A stretch of 14,800 bases of DNA from Aquiluna sp. Its GTDB lineage: Bacteria; Actinomycetota; Actinomycetes; Actinomycetales; Microbacteriaceae. The notes under the pieces were generated by a model that saw only the letters and a program-made list of their open reading frames with translations, had not been told where the DNA came from and searched no databases. The stretch is taken from positions 1-14,800 of the forward strand of contig JADHKY010000015.1 of the NCBI GenBank assembly GCA_016780945.1. The letters run 5' to 3'. Below are positions 1 through 8,800 of this stretch, in pieces. A program made the position numbers and the translations under genes. Numbering within the stretch: the stretch's first letter is position 1; each line of letters starts with the position of its first letter.

Positions 1-40
1 GCGGCGAGAACAAGCACGCTTAGCAAACTAGCATCTAAGC

Positions 41-1492
41 GTGATTTCAGCGCTAAACCGGTTGGCTCTTCGGGTGCACTCCTCCCGCAGCCTCACACTG
101 CTTGCCGGCTTTGCCATCACCGCCCTGGGTGCACTGCTTCGATTTGGCAATAACGCCAATCCTGCGACGCTGATTTTTGATGAGACCTACTACGTAAAAG
201 ACGCCTACACCCTCGGTCTTTTTGGTTCTGAGCGGACCTGGCCAGAAGATGCCAACCTCGACTTCGAAGCCGGCAATACAGATGTCTTTGAAAAGGTCGG
301 CTCCTACGTAGTTCATCCCCCCTTTGGTAAGTGGATTATCTTCCTGGGGCTTCAGCTATTCGGGGCAGATAGTCCATTTGGTTGGCGCTTCTCCACTGCA
401 CTGCTTGGGACCTTAGTAATTCCTCTTGTGATTTTCATCGCATGGCGCCTAATCGGGTCGAGGGTGTTTGCTCTTCTTGCGGGTCTGTTTATCGCGCTTG
501 AGGGTCAGTCAATCGTGATGTCGAGAACCGCGATTCTGGACGGCATCCTCACCTTCATGGTCGTGCTTGGGTTAGCCATCTTGGTGCTCGCAGATAGCTG
601 GTGGCGAGACAGGGTCTCGACCAAGGGCAGAGCGGCCCTAACAATTCAACCCTGGCTGATACTCCTTGGGGTTGTAATGGGGCTTGCAAGCTCAGTGAAG
701 TGGTCAGGGCTTTATTTCCTAGCCTTTTTTGGCATCTACACCTTCCTGTCGGATCTCAGGCTTCGAAGAAAACTGAACCTTCGCCTATTGGGAGCATGGT
801 TGCAGGGTCTAATAAACGCGGTAACTCTTTTGTCGTTTGGAATTGCTGCCTACATCATCAGCTGGTCCGGATGGATCCTTGGCACCGATGGCTGGGGAAG
901 GCAAGCCGAGGGGACTTGGTGGCAGTCGCTCTGGGCCTATCACCAAAATGCATTCTCGTTCCATACCAATCTGGACAGCGAGCACCCCTATGAGGCAAAT
1001 GCATTCCAGTGGCTATTGGCGCTGAGGCCAACAGCTTTCTTCTTTGAGCGCTTTGAGGACGCCGAGATCTGTGGCGCGCTCGGGGACTGCACCGTCGCGA
1101 TTACGGCAATCCCGAACCTGGTGGTCTTTTTTGGTGGACTGCTGGCCCTACTTTGGCTAATGCCCAGGGTCTTCTCCGACCGCACCGCACTGGTGTTGGT
1201 TCTTGGTTTCCTAGCGGGCTGGCTGCCCTGGGTCATCTATCTAGACCGCACGGTGTTCCAGTTCTATACCGTCGTGCTGATGCCGTTTTTTGCCATTGCG
1301 CTGGCCTATGTTCTCCACCACTACTGGCGCACCGGCGTCATCAGAGGCTGGCGGCTCAAGCGTGAGCGCAGAATCAGCTACTTGGTGCTAGCCACGGTCA
1401 TTGTGGCCCTCTACTTCAGCAGCATCTGGATGGGGCTTGCGACTCCCGACTGGGTCTGGCGAATCCAGATGCTGCTACCGATCTGGATCTAA
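41..1492 (+). CDS. pmt: Dolichyl-phosphate-mannose--protein mannosyltransferase (PMT, GT39 family)
   Basis: This is an integral membrane glycosyltransferase that moves mannose from polyprenyl-phosphate-mannose to Ser/Thr of exported proteins, acting on the outer face of the membrane. The 483-residue protein is a little shorter than the usual roughly 500-530. The first extracytoplasmic loop carries the acidic pair expected of the GT-C catalytic site (FDETYY, D47-E48) and the PMT signature HPPFGK at 92-97; about ten hydrophobic spans follow, and the C-terminus has a short basic loop and a final span. The GTG start at 41 has no visible Shine-Dalgarno sequence; a TAGCAT box at 29-34 ends six bases before it, so a leaderless mRNA is possible. 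Its stop overlaps the stop of the converging TerC gene by four bases. In Actinobacteria this gene commonly sits divergent from rsmI, which would lie left of the window (recalled, not seen). Confidence 0.93.
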   Translation: MISALNRLALRVHSSRSLTLLAGFAITALGALLRFGNNANPATLIFDETYYVKDAYTLGLFGSERTWPEDANLDFEAGNTDVFEKVGSYVVHPPFGKWIIFLGLQLFGADSPFGWRFSTALLGTLVIPLVIFIAWRLIGSRVFALLAGLFIALEGQSIVMSRTAILDGILTFMVVLGLAILVLADSWWRDRVSTKGRAALTIQPWLILLGVVMGLASSVKWSGLYFLAFFGIYTFLSDLRLRRKLNLRLLGAWLQGLINAVTLLSFGIAAYIISWSGWILGTDGWGRQAEGTWWQSLWAYHQNAFSFHTNLDSEHPYEANAFQWLLALRPTAFFFERFEDAEICGALGDCTVAITAIPNLVVFFGGLLALLWLMPRVFSDRTALVLVLGFLAGWLPWVIYLDRTVFQFYTVVLMPFFAIALAYVLHHYWRTGVIRGWRLKRERRISYLVLATVIVALYFSSIWMGLATPDWVWRIQMLLPIWI

Positions 1493-2487
1493 CTCTTTTT
1501 CTCGCGGTTTTTAGATGTAGCTGCCAGCGACCAAATGGTGGTGATCAGCAGCGTAATCAAAATGACAAAGAGTGAGAGGTCTGTGCGGATCTCGGGGATC
1601 AAGGTGAAGCTTTCCCCGCCATTAATAAACGGAAGTTCGTTTTTGTGGAGGGCGTGAATCACTAGCTTCAAGCCAATCCAACCCAAGATCGCGCTTAGCC
1701 CAACACCTAAATACTTCAGTCTCTCCATCAGTCCGCCGAGGAGGAAGTAGAGCTGCCTAAGACCTAGCAGCGCAAAGACATTGGCCACAAAGACGATGTA
1801 GGGGACATCGGTGAGGCCGTAGATTGCGGGAATGCTGTCGAGGGCAAAGAGCAGGTCAGTGAAGCCAATCGCAATCATCACCATCAAAAGCGGGGTCGCA
1901 AGGCGCTTTCCAGAAACCTTGATGATCATCTTGTTGCCGTGATACTTATCAGTTGCGGGGATGAACTTCTGAATCGTTGAAATTAGCTTGCCGCCGGCGT
2001 AGTCGTTATGCCCACCCTCTTTGAGCCCGTCGTAGGTGTCTTTGAGGAGCTTGAGCGCCGTGAAGAGCAGGAACGCACCAAATACATAGAATGCCCAGCT
2101 GAAGTTCTCAATGAATGCTGCGCCCAGCAGGATGAAGATAAACCTCAACACCAGCGCCAACCCCACACCTATCAATAGCGCCTGGCTTCGCAGCTCCCTC
2201 GGAACAGCGAACTGGGTAAAGATAACAAGGAATACAAAGACGTTATCGACCGAGAGCGATTTCTCGGTTATGTAGCCCGCGAAGTACTCCTGGGCAAACT
2301 GTGGACCCCAGACGCCACCAATGACGAAGGTGAACAGCAGCGCCAAAATGATATAGATAGCCGACTGAATCGCAGATTCTCTAAAGGTCGGCTCATGAGG
2401 GTTTCTGACCTGGTAAATAAAGTCAACTGCTAGGACGGTGACCAAAATCAAAAAGGTCGCGACCCAGACCCAAATATCTACGTTCAT
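1489..2487 (-). CDS. TerC/Alx-family integral membrane protein (metal ion exporter)
   Basis: This 332-residue membrane protein belongs to the TerC/Alx family, whose members export metal ions such as manganese or are linked to tellurite resistance. The two family signatures are present: SLSVDN at 77-82 with D81, and FALDSIPAI at 214-222 with D217; the segment NVFALLGLRQLYFLL (236-250) is also characteristic. About eight to nine hydrophobic spans are seen, with a polar cytoplasmic loop at about 150-195. The ATG at 2487 is preceded by AGGGAG with very short spacing. A candidate -10 TACAAT on the minus strand at about 2525-2530 would give a leader of roughly 35-40 bases holding a 6-bp hairpin (separate entry). 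No ter cluster surrounds it, so metal (manganese) homeostasis is more likely than tellurite resistance. Confidence 0.92.
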   Translation of the reverse strand: MNVDIWVWVATFLILVTVLAVDFIYQVRNPHEPTFRESAIQSAIYIILALLFTFVIGGVWGPQFAQEYFAGYITEKSLSVDNVFVFLVIFTQFAVPRELRSQALLIGVGLALVLRFIFILLGAAFIENFSWAFYVFGAFLLFTALKLLKDTYDGLKEGGHNDYAGGKLISTIQKFIPATDKYHGNKMIIKVSGKRLATPLLMVMIAIGFTDLLFALDSIPAIYGLTDVPYIVFVANVFALLGLRQLYFLLGGLMERLKYLGVGLSAILGWIGLKLVIHALHKNELPFINGGESFTLIPEIRTDLSLFVILITLLITTIWSLAATSKNREKKS

Positions 2488-2501
2488 TACTCCCTAAGAA
2501 T

Positions 2502-2520
2502 GAGGGTGGAATAAACCCTC
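2502..2520 (-). promoter_or_regulatory. Small hairpin in the leader of the TerC-family gene
   Basis: GAGGGT (2502-2507) and ACCCTC (2515-2520) are perfect inverted repeats around a 7-base loop, lying just upstream of the AGGGAG ribosome-binding site (2490-2495) of the TerC gene. In the mRNA the hairpin would be close to the initiation region and could affect translation. Many TerC/Alx genes are controlled by yybP-ykoY manganese riboswitches, but the 74-base gap here is too short for that fold and I see none of its conserved core. The hairpin may be chance. Confidence 0.3.
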
Positions 2521-2528
2521 TGCCACCA

Positions 2529-2556
2529 TTGTAGATAGTGTTATCACCCCTATAGA
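2529..2556 (+). promoter_or_regulatory. Candidate promoter of the TIGR01777 gene
   Basis: TTGTAG at 2529-2534 (-35-like) and TATAGA at 2551-2556 (-10-like) are separated by 16 bases. The expected transcription start falls at about 2563-2565, on or next to the ATG at 2565, so the mRNA would be leaderless or nearly so. This is read by eye from consensus only. Confidence 0.4.
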
Positions 2557-2564
2557 GAGCGTTG

Positions 2565-3449
2565 ATGAAAGTACTCGTATCAGGTTCCAGCGGTCTAATC
2601 GGCACTGAACTTCTAAAGCAGCTCAAGGCCGCCGGTCACCAACCCATTCGTCTTGTCAGGACAACACCCAAGAGCGACAACGAGTTTCAGTGGTCACCTC
2701 AGGAGGGCAGGATCCCTGAGGGCATCATGGAGGAAGTTGATGCCGTGGTGAACCTAAATGGCGCAACCACCTCTCGAATTCCTTGGACTCCGGGCTACGT
2801 GAAGAAGCTAATCAGCTCCAGGCTTCTCTCCACAAGGCTGCTAGTAGAGGCGATAAACGCCGCAAAGACTCCGCCGAAGGTTTTTGTGTCTGGCTCTGCG
2901 GAGGGCTACTACGGAAATGGCGGCGACAAGGTCCTCACCGAGGAAAGCCCGCTCGGGACAGGGTTCATGGCAGAGCTTACAAACGACTGGGAGCAGGCGG
3001 CCAAGAAGGCCAATATCCGCACTGTCCTCATCCGCACCACTCTCGCAATGAGCAAAAACGCGATTGCCCTAAAGCTAATCAAACTGATGATCAGCCTGCT
3101 GTTTGTAAAGTCGCTGGGAAACGGCAAGCAGTGGTGGGCCTGGATCACCGTCGAGGACCACGCCCGAGCAATAGTTCACCTGATTGAAAACCCCAATGCA
3201 CAGGGGCCTTACAACCTCGTCGCTCCCGAGCCGGCAACCTGCGAGCAGATTTTTGCTGCGCTCGGCAAAGAACTCAGGAGGCCAAACCTCATCAGAATTC
3301 CAGCCTGGGCAATGAGGCTAACTGCAGGTTCGGCCGCCGACCAGATTCTTCTTACCTCACACCGAATGAGCGCAGAGAAGCTGCTGGCTACTGGTTTTGA
3401 GTTCAACCACCCAACTCTTAGTCAGGCGGCGAGCTACACCGTTCGCTAG
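2565..3449 (+). CDS. TIGR01777-type SDR nucleotide-sugar epimerase-like protein (YfcH family)
   Basis: This protein of 294 residues is an extended short-chain dehydrogenase/reductase of the TIGR01777 (SDR39U1/YfcH) group, whose substrate is not settled. The N-terminus MKVLVSGSSGLIG carries the NAD(P)-binding GxxGxxG glycine motif (residues 7-13). The family's VNLNGA segment, the SGSAEGYYG active-site stretch and the C-terminal DUF1731 block (NLVAPEPAT ... RRPNLIRIPAWAMRL ... LLATGFEFNHPTL) all follow in the expected order and length. I start it at ATG 2565; a TTG at 2562 gives only one extra Met. The stop codon (3447-3449) touches the stop of the converging histone-like gene with no base between them. 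It is transcribed divergently from the TerC gene across a 77-base gap. Confidence 0.9.
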   Translation: MKVLVSGSSGLIGTELLKQLKAAGHQPIRLVRTTPKSDNEFQWSPQEGRIPEGIMEEVDAVVNLNGATTSRIPWTPGYVKKLISSRLLSTRLLVEAINAAKTPPKVFVSGSAEGYYGNGGDKVLTEESPLGTGFMAELTNDWEQAAKKANIRTVLIRTTLAMSKNAIALKLIKLMISLLFVKSLGNGKQWWAWITVEDHARAIVHLIENPNAQGPYNLVAPEPATCEQIFAALGKELRRPNLIRIPAWAMRLTAGSAADQILLTSHRMSAEKLLATGFEFNHPTLSQAASYTVR

Positions 3450-3827
3450 TTACTTAGCTGCTGGCTTCTTGGCTGCTGGCTTCTTGGCAGCTGGCTTAGT
3501 TGCTGTTTTGGCAGCAGTTGGGGTCTTCTTTGCAGCTGGCTTGGCAGCGGTCTTAGCAGGTGCCTTTTTTGCAACTGGCTTGGCCGCTGGCTTTTTGGCA
3601 ACCGGCTTGGCTGCTGGCTTCTTAGTCGCAGGCTTAGCGGCAGGCTTTGCAGTTGTAGCCTTCTTGACCTTGCTTACCTCGCTGGCAACCTTCTGCGCGC
3701 CCTTCTCGACCTCAGTGAGAGCATCGCCGGCAAGATCCTTGGCTGCGACCTTTACCTCTGCAGCGGACTGACCAACAGCTTTAGCTGTGCGGCCAAAAAA
3801 CTTTCTAATTGAATCGCCTAGACCCAT
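3450..3827 (-). CDS. Lys/Ala/Pro-rich histone H1-like protein
   Basis: The 125-residue product has two parts. Residues 1-55 are a helical, mixed-charge head (MGLGDSIRKFFGRTAKAVG...), and residues 56-125 are a low-complexity basic tail of repeated KPAAK / KPVAKK / KKPAAK units. Such tails resemble histone H1 and actinobacterial nucleoid proteins and would bind DNA non-specifically; the head does not match HU, so this is not an HU-type protein such as HupB. A nucleoid-compacting role is likely but inferred. ATG 3827 has a good ribosome site, GGAGAT, at 3836-3841 with 8-base spacing. The tail's short DNA repeats (GCTGGCTT-type units, about 3465-3640) make it prone to length change. The opposite strand has a long open frame here; it is a composition shadow. 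Confidence 0.82.
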   Translation of the reverse strand: MGLGDSIRKFFGRTAKAVGQSAAEVKVAAKDLAGDALTEVEKGAQKVASEVSKVKKATTAKPAAKPATKKPAAKPVAKKPAAKPVAKKAPAKTAAKPAAKKTPTAAKTATKPAAKKPAAKKPAAK

Positions 3828-3835
3828 TTGTATTT

Positions 3836-3841
3836 ATCTCC
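3836..3841 (-). promoter_or_regulatory. Ribosome-binding site of the histone-like gene
   Basis: GGAGAT on the minus strand, eight bases upstream of ATG 3827. It fixes that start and is one of the few clear Shine-Dalgarno sequences in the left half of the window, in keeping with an abundant product. Confidence 0.7.
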
Positions 3842-3877
3842 ATTCGAACAAACGACTGAAGCTTATGTGAGGAATCT

Positions 3878-4465
3878 CTAGATGGCCCTGCGGCGTGCCA
3901 AGATTTCGTCGATGTCTTTACTCGCCAGCACTCGCCGCGGCTTCGAAATGTCGATCACATCGGCAACCGGCTTCTCTTCAAGCAGGTTGCTTCTCTTAGC
4001 AAGTGGTTCGGGCAGCGGGTTTGGGCTCCACTCCCGTGATCTAGCCCTCGCTCTTGCAGCGCTCGAGCGGACATCTTGCCGAGACTTGTGAAGCCTCTTT
4101 GCAATCGCTTGGGCCTGGCTAGCAGCTGCGCGGGAAACCAAGAGGCTCAAGGTTGAGAAAACGCCCGCTGCGGCGGCTAGAAACCAGAAGCTCGAGTCGA
4201 CTGCAGCTGACATGGCTGCGGCTATGAGACCCAAAAGAAACAGCGCAAAGAGGACTGAAAATCCGCGCTGGGTGGCAAGAAGTCTTGCGAGTCGGTCGTG
4301 GTCGGTCAGGACCCTGTTGCGGTTCACCTCTCGAGCTTCCTTGCGCATCAGGCTGGTTGTGGCCTTGAGCTGCGCACGCTGGGTGTAACCGGGAACGAAA
4401 ATTATCAACCAGACGATTGCGGCGATAACGAGAGTTACGCCACCTAATCCAACTGGTAAGTCCAT
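3878..4465 (-). CDS. Small membrane protein of unknown function
   Basis: This protein of 195 residues has no recognised enzyme motif. Three hydrophobic spans are visible (about 8-26, 69-88 and 91-113), with a basic loop at 27-65 between the first two and a long, charged, probably cytoplasmic C-terminal part that is Arg-rich (SAARARARSRE) and ends in DIDEILARRRAI. I recall similar proteins with the same tail next to RimJ-type acetyltransferases in Microbacteriaceae. ATG 4465 has no Shine-Dalgarno sequence; the minus-strand box TATCTT (4473-4478) lies seven bases before it, so a separate leaderless transcript is possible even though the acetyltransferase gene ends only 36 bases upstream on the same strand. 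Function unknown. Confidence 0.75.
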   Translation of the reverse strand: MDLPVGLGGVTLVIAAIVWLIIFVPGYTQRAQLKATTSLMRKEAREVNRNRVLTDHDRLARLLATQRGFSVLFALFLLGLIAAAMSAAVDSSFWFLAAAAGVFSTLSLLVSRAAASQAQAIAKRLHKSRQDVRSSAARARARSREWSPNPLPEPLAKRSNLLEEKPVADVIDISKPRRVLASKDIDEILARRRAI

Positions 4466-4501
4466 GGCTATAAAGATATGGGGCCAGCTGGCAATCGGGC
4501 G

Positions 4502-5086
4502 CTATTGCGAGTGCGTGTTCTCGAGTCTTGCCAGCATGGAGCCTTTTCGCTCCTCGGATGTGATGGCAAAAATGCGGTGATCGCGCCACTGGCCGTCGAT
4601 GTGAATGAAGCGCTCCTTGAGCCCCTCTTCACGAAGCCCCAACTTCTCAACGACCCTCAGGCTCGCGCCGTTCTCGGGCCTGATGTCGATTTCTACCCTG
4701 TGAAGGTGTTTCTCGTCAAAGAGGTGGTCAATCGTGAGTGCGACGGCAATCGGCATGGCTCCACGGCCGGCAAAGTCTTTACCTATCCAATACCCGACGC
4801 TGGCCGATGAAACTGAGCCGTAAAGAATGTTTGCAACATTGATCTGGCCGGCCAGCTGGCCATCAACTTCGATTATGAATGCAAGGCCCGTGCCCTTGCG
4901 CTGTTGATAGAGCAGATTGCTCACCAGGTCCCTTGCATCCGCCGGATACCTGATCCCAGGGGTGGTTGCCTCCCAGGGAGATAGCCACGCCCGGTCCTTC
5001 ACAAGGAGTGACTGCAACTTCCGAGCGTCGCGCTTTTTCAGTTGCCTCAGTTCAACTGAACCAAATTTAAGCGCGCCGCTAATCAC
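4502..5086 (-). CDS. GNAT acetyltransferase, RimJ/RimL type
   Basis: This is a GCN5-related N-acetyltransferase of the RimJ/RimL group, which acetylates protein N-termini (ribosomal proteins in the named members) or small amines using acetyl-CoA. The RimJ-like pattern is clear: VELRQLKKRDA at the start, WLSPWEAT, then the acetyl-CoA loop region GYWIGKDFAGRGAMP, and the conserved HRVEIDIRPENGASLRVVEKLG followed by REEGLKERF. The frame stays open to a TTG at 5116, which would overlap the divergent cyclo-ligase start at 5105. I prefer GTG 5086 (194 residues) because it has AGGGG about 12 bases upstream, fits the usual family N-terminus and avoids the overlap. In related genomes, from memory, galU and a molybdopterin gene often lie between this gene and the cyclo-ligase; here they are absent. 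Confidence 0.88.
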   Translation of the reverse strand: MISGALKFGSVELRQLKKRDARKLQSLLVKDRAWLSPWEATTPGIRYPADARDLVSNLLYQQRKGTGLAFIIEVDGQLAGQINVANILYGSVSSASVGYWIGKDFAGRGAMPIAVALTIDHLFDEKHLHRVEIDIRPENGASLRVVEKLGLREEGLKERFIHIDGQWRDHRIFAITSEERKGSMLARLENTHSQ

Positions 5087-5104
5087 GCTGGCAAGATTAC
5101 CCCT

Positions 5105-5623
5105 ATGGATTACCAAGGCAAGAAAGAGTTAAGAGCGCAGCTGACTGGGGCAAGGCCTCACTCATCTGAAGGTCTCACTGAGCAACTTGCTGCAATCTTC
5201 TCTTCCTCTGGCGCAAAGACCATCGCAAGCTACGTGCCACTTGCAAATGAACCAGATGTCTCTGAGTTCAATCGGCTTGCTGCGCAGAGCGCGACCCTGG
5301 TTTTGCCGAGGATCATTGGAGATAGCTTGGAATTCGCATCAGGCGAGCAGGTTCAGGGGCCATTTGGCATCTACCAACCCGCAGGTGAAGCCGTCGAACT
5401 TGCGAGCATTGAGCTAATGCTTGTTCCTGCCCTGGCGGTGGATGAGAAGGGTAATCGGCTTGGCAAGGGCAAGGGTTTCTATGACAGGGTCCTTGGTTCA
5501 TTTAGAGGCTTGAGCGTCGCGGTGGTGTTTGACAGCGAGGTCATTGAGGCGGTTCCCAGTGAGCCCCACGACCAGAGGGTGGCAATGATTGCAACACCGC
5601 TGAGAACAGTCATTGTTGGCTAA
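5105..5623 (+). CDS. 5-formyltetrahydrofolate cyclo-ligase
   Basis: It converts 5-formyl-THF to 5,10-methenyl-THF with ATP in one-carbon metabolism, in the cytosol. The 172-residue protein has the usual length. It shows the N-terminal KKELR element (6-10), YVPLANEPD (43-51), FGIYQP (87-92) and the diagnostic nucleotide-binding motif RLGKGKGFYDR at 118-128, followed by the HDQ element at 155-157. ATG 5105 has no Shine-Dalgarno sequence; an AAGATT box at 5093-5098 ends six bases before it, suggesting a leaderless mRNA. The divergent GNAT gene starts 18 bases away, so both promoters must be packed into this gap or overlap the coding parts. FmdB follows after 12 bases and is probably cotranscribed. 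Confidence 0.93.
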   Translation: MDYQGKKELRAQLTGARPHSSEGLTEQLAAIFSSSGAKTIASYVPLANEPDVSEFNRLAAQSATLVLPRIIGDSLEFASGEQVQGPFGIYQPAGEAVELASIELMLVPALAVDEKGNRLGKGKGFYDRVLGSFRGLSVAVVFDSEVIEAVPSEPHDQRVAMIATPLRTVIVG

Positions 5624-5635
5624 ACTTCTCAGGCT

Positions 5636-5854
5636 ATGCCTACCTACGCCTACTCCTGCAAGTCTTGCGAGCACGTCTTTGAGATGCAGCTGAGCTTCAG
5701 CGATAAAGACCCCGCAGAGTGCCCTAAGTGTGGCGGGGAAATTAGAAAAGTCTTTGGGAACCTAGGGGTTAGCTTCAAAGGCTCAGGCTTTTATAAAACC
5801 GATTCTGCAGCCAAAGCACCTGCAAAGAGCGAGCCAGCTCCCTCTAGCGACTAG
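5636..5854 (+). CDS. FmdB-family zinc ribbon protein
   Basis: This 72-residue protein begins MPTYAYSC, the hallmark of the FmdB/CxxC_CxxC_SSSS family of putative regulatory zinc ribbons. Cysteines C8-x2-C11 and C29-x2-C32 should bind one zinc ion; VSFKGSGFYKTD is the conserved segment after the ribbon, and the Ala/Ser/Pro tail is disordered. Biochemical role is unsettled; a link to amide-utilisation regulation exists only for the founding member. It lies 12 bases after the cyclo-ligase gene, an order I recall in many Actinobacteria. Its stop overlaps by three bases the stop of the converging helicase-like gene. Confidence 0.9.
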   Translation: MPTYAYSCKSCEHVFEMQLSFSDKDPAECPKCGGEIRKVFGNLGVSFKGSGFYKTDSAAKAPAKSEPAPSSD

Positions 5855-8800
5855 CCCCAGTGCGGGGGCTTATCGTCCCTGAGCCTGTCGTCGTTTGAAT
5901 CATCACCGTCGCCCCAACCCTCAGGACGGTCCTCAGATGCGGGCTCATCGAAGAGTGGCTCGACACGGCCGTTCAGATCTAGTCCCAGCTTCATGGCAAT
6001 CCTGTTTGCCACCTCCTGAGGTTGAGCAAATATCTCGAAAGCGTGAACCCTGGTGTATTGCCAGCCCATTGCTCTCAAGAGACCTGGTCGCAACCTGAGC
6101 TTTTCTTCCCAGCTCTCCCCCGCGAGCGACCAATCCGCATCAATCACGATCGCACTCTTGCCCCTCGATGCCACAAGCGCGATACGTCCAGCAAAGTTCA
6201 GGTTCACCTTCAAGCCAAGTTTCTCGAGTCGCTTCGCAAGGTCTGAAAGCAGCGGGTCTGGATCTCCATCCAGCACGTCTGAGAGGAAGCTTGGGGCAAT
6301 CAGGTCCTTGAGCCACTTCTGGTTCTCTGGAAGCGAGCCGCCGGCGAAGTCCTCGAAGTTGTAGCAGGAGACCACGCTGAGGCGCTTTCTTGCAGAGACA
6401 ATTTGATTCACCATCCAACGTCCGGCGCCAGGAGAGTTGAAGTCGCCAAGGGTTCCGGAGATCCGGCCCTCGGGAGTCCGGCCAAAGCCAACCGAGAAAA
6501 TCACGCGGTCTGCGAGCCGGTGGGTTAGCTCGCTCATAGTTACCGACTCAAAGCGTTCCCGGCCGTGGGCATCAAAAAACTCCGCGATTGCGGGCTGCTC
6601 CCTGACCGCCTCGGAGACCCTCTGGTCAATTCGATCGGCGTGAGACTTTGATGCGGTGACAACCATTAGGGACTCATCTGGGTGCCAGCGAGCGTGAGAG
6701 ATCACCAACTCGACTACCTTTTCAACCTCCGAGTCCATGGACTCGGTAGCACCTTCAATGGTCGACTCCGCGTTAGCACCCTCGGTTACCTCGAAGTGTT
6801 CGAAGTTGTGCTCCCCGAAGAGCTGACCAACGGTTGGCTCCAAAATAATCTCGTCATCGTAGAAGTTTTGGTTTAGGTAGCGACCCAAGACCTGGCCATT
6901 CATTCGGTAGCTTCGGCTAATTAGCTCGTGCCCGAACCTCGACTCCACCAGCTCATAGACCGAAGGCCTGTCGGACTCATGACTGTCCTGGTTGGCCCTG
7001 GCCACAGTGTCAAAGTTCTCTGGGGCTGCAATTTCTGGGTCTCCGAAGGCAATCACCTGATCGGCTTTGGTGAGCGCAAATATCGTCTCGGCGGCTCCGG
7101 CTGAGGCAGCGTCGAGCACCAGCACCGTGTCAAAGCTGTCGCTTGCCGCTAGCTCCCAGATTCGGTAAGGCGAAACCATCACGGCCGGCACCAGCTGCTG
7201 CCAAAGGGTGCCTCCCGCCATTAGCCCCTCTTTGAGGGTGATGCTTCGTTTCCTGAGCTGGTCACGAAGTTTGTCCGCGGACGCCGGTTGCTTTTGGATA
7301 CCGGCCTTCCAACGCTCTGAGAGGGCTGCTCTGACGGTGTTTCCACCCTCAGCGATGACCCTCTGACCTGAGGTCTCAAACGCTTCCTCGAGCTCTGCCA
7401 GGTGCTTGGCGTCGTACTCAAGAATCTCGGGGTTCCGCTGCACAATCGCCTCAAGCGCCGATTGCCACCATGCCAGCTCGAACTCCAGCTGCACCTGGTG
7501 ACTTCGTGGGTTCAACAAAGACAGCTCTTTGGATAGCTGTCCGAGACCTGCGTCGCTGAGCTTTTTGACGATTGGTTTGCGATCGAGGTACTGGTCCAGA
7601 TACTCGGTCTGGGTTGCGAGCTCTTCAAACCTAGAACCTAGCTCGTCGAAACTAAGCCTTGTGAGCAGCGGACGATCTGGGTCGGGATCGAGATGCTTGT
7701 CCAGAAGCGCGATTACCTCGCTGATGGTCTCAAACTTTGCCTGGGTCTCCGCCAGACCCAAAGGCACGGTCGGTGGCGCCTGAGTCTTGTTGTGCTTCTC
7801 CCATAGCTCACGCTGCTCTTGGGCGTCCTTGAGCGCTTGGTGGAGATTGCTTACCGAGGTCCCGGGCCGAAGAAACTCTTTGGCCAACTTCTTGAATCTT
7901 CTTCGCTGAGCGCCAGATAGCTCGGTGCGCTCCGAGCGACCCGCGGTTGCCTTGATGAGATCGTGCAGTGGCCGATCGAAGATGCTGGGTAGGAACTTAT
8001 CCAAGGTATAGCGGACACCGAGCAGCAGCCTCAGCTGCTCGGCCCACTGCTCAACACTTTCGCACGGAGTTAGCTCTAGATCTGCGAGGTAGCGATTGAT
8101 CTGGTAACTAAGAGTCCGCCAGTTCTCTCCCGCGAGCTCTCTAACCGCGGCAAGAGCCTTGGCAATTTCGTCTTGAGTTTCAAACCTTGCCCCATACCAG
8201 GGAGAGCTCTTTGGACCATATTCAAAGACTCGAGCCTCATGGGCCTGTGCCAAGAGCTCAGGTGCGGTTGACCTAATGGTCCCCAGAAGCTCCGGCTTAA
8301 TCCGGGCGGCATTGACTGGAGGGTTTGCGCCTCCTGCAAGCTTGGCAAGCTCCTCGAGCGCCTCTATCAGCGAGATGCCCAGAACTGAGTCACTTGTGGC
8401 AACGGCATTGAAGTAATGCTCGATGGCCGCCTGTGCTTTTCGGTGCTCAGCTTTTGCCTCGAGCAGCACCCCAGGAGTCGCCTTTTCGTTTCTCGATATG
8501 GCTGCCACCACGTCATTCCAGGCGTCATTTGCTCTGATTGCCAGGCCTCCCAGCCCGTGGCTGCTGAGCCGCTCGGCAAGCTCATCAAGGGTCTGTTCCC
8601 TTGGAGCAACCACCAGCGTCCTGCGACCGTCGAGGGCATTGTTGGCTAGCAGATTCACAACGGTCTGGAGATAGCCACAGCCCGGCAGAGTCCTTACGGC
8701 AAAAGATTCACCCTCGTGGGCTCTGCGCAGCACAAGCCGCTGCGAAGTATCGGCCTCTGCGACCAAGGTGACAGGGGACTCAGACACCACAGGAGCCTTG

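Noticed and set aside
2488..2561. yybP-ykoY manganese riboswitch upstream of the TerC gene
   Set aside because: The gap is 74 bases, too short, and the conserved core is not seen.
3397..3771. Long open frame opposite the histone-like gene (Ala/Gly/Leu/Phe-rich)
   Set aside because: It is the complement of a Lys/Ala/Pro repeat; such repeats keep opposite frames open. It overlaps two well-supported genes and has no ribosome site.
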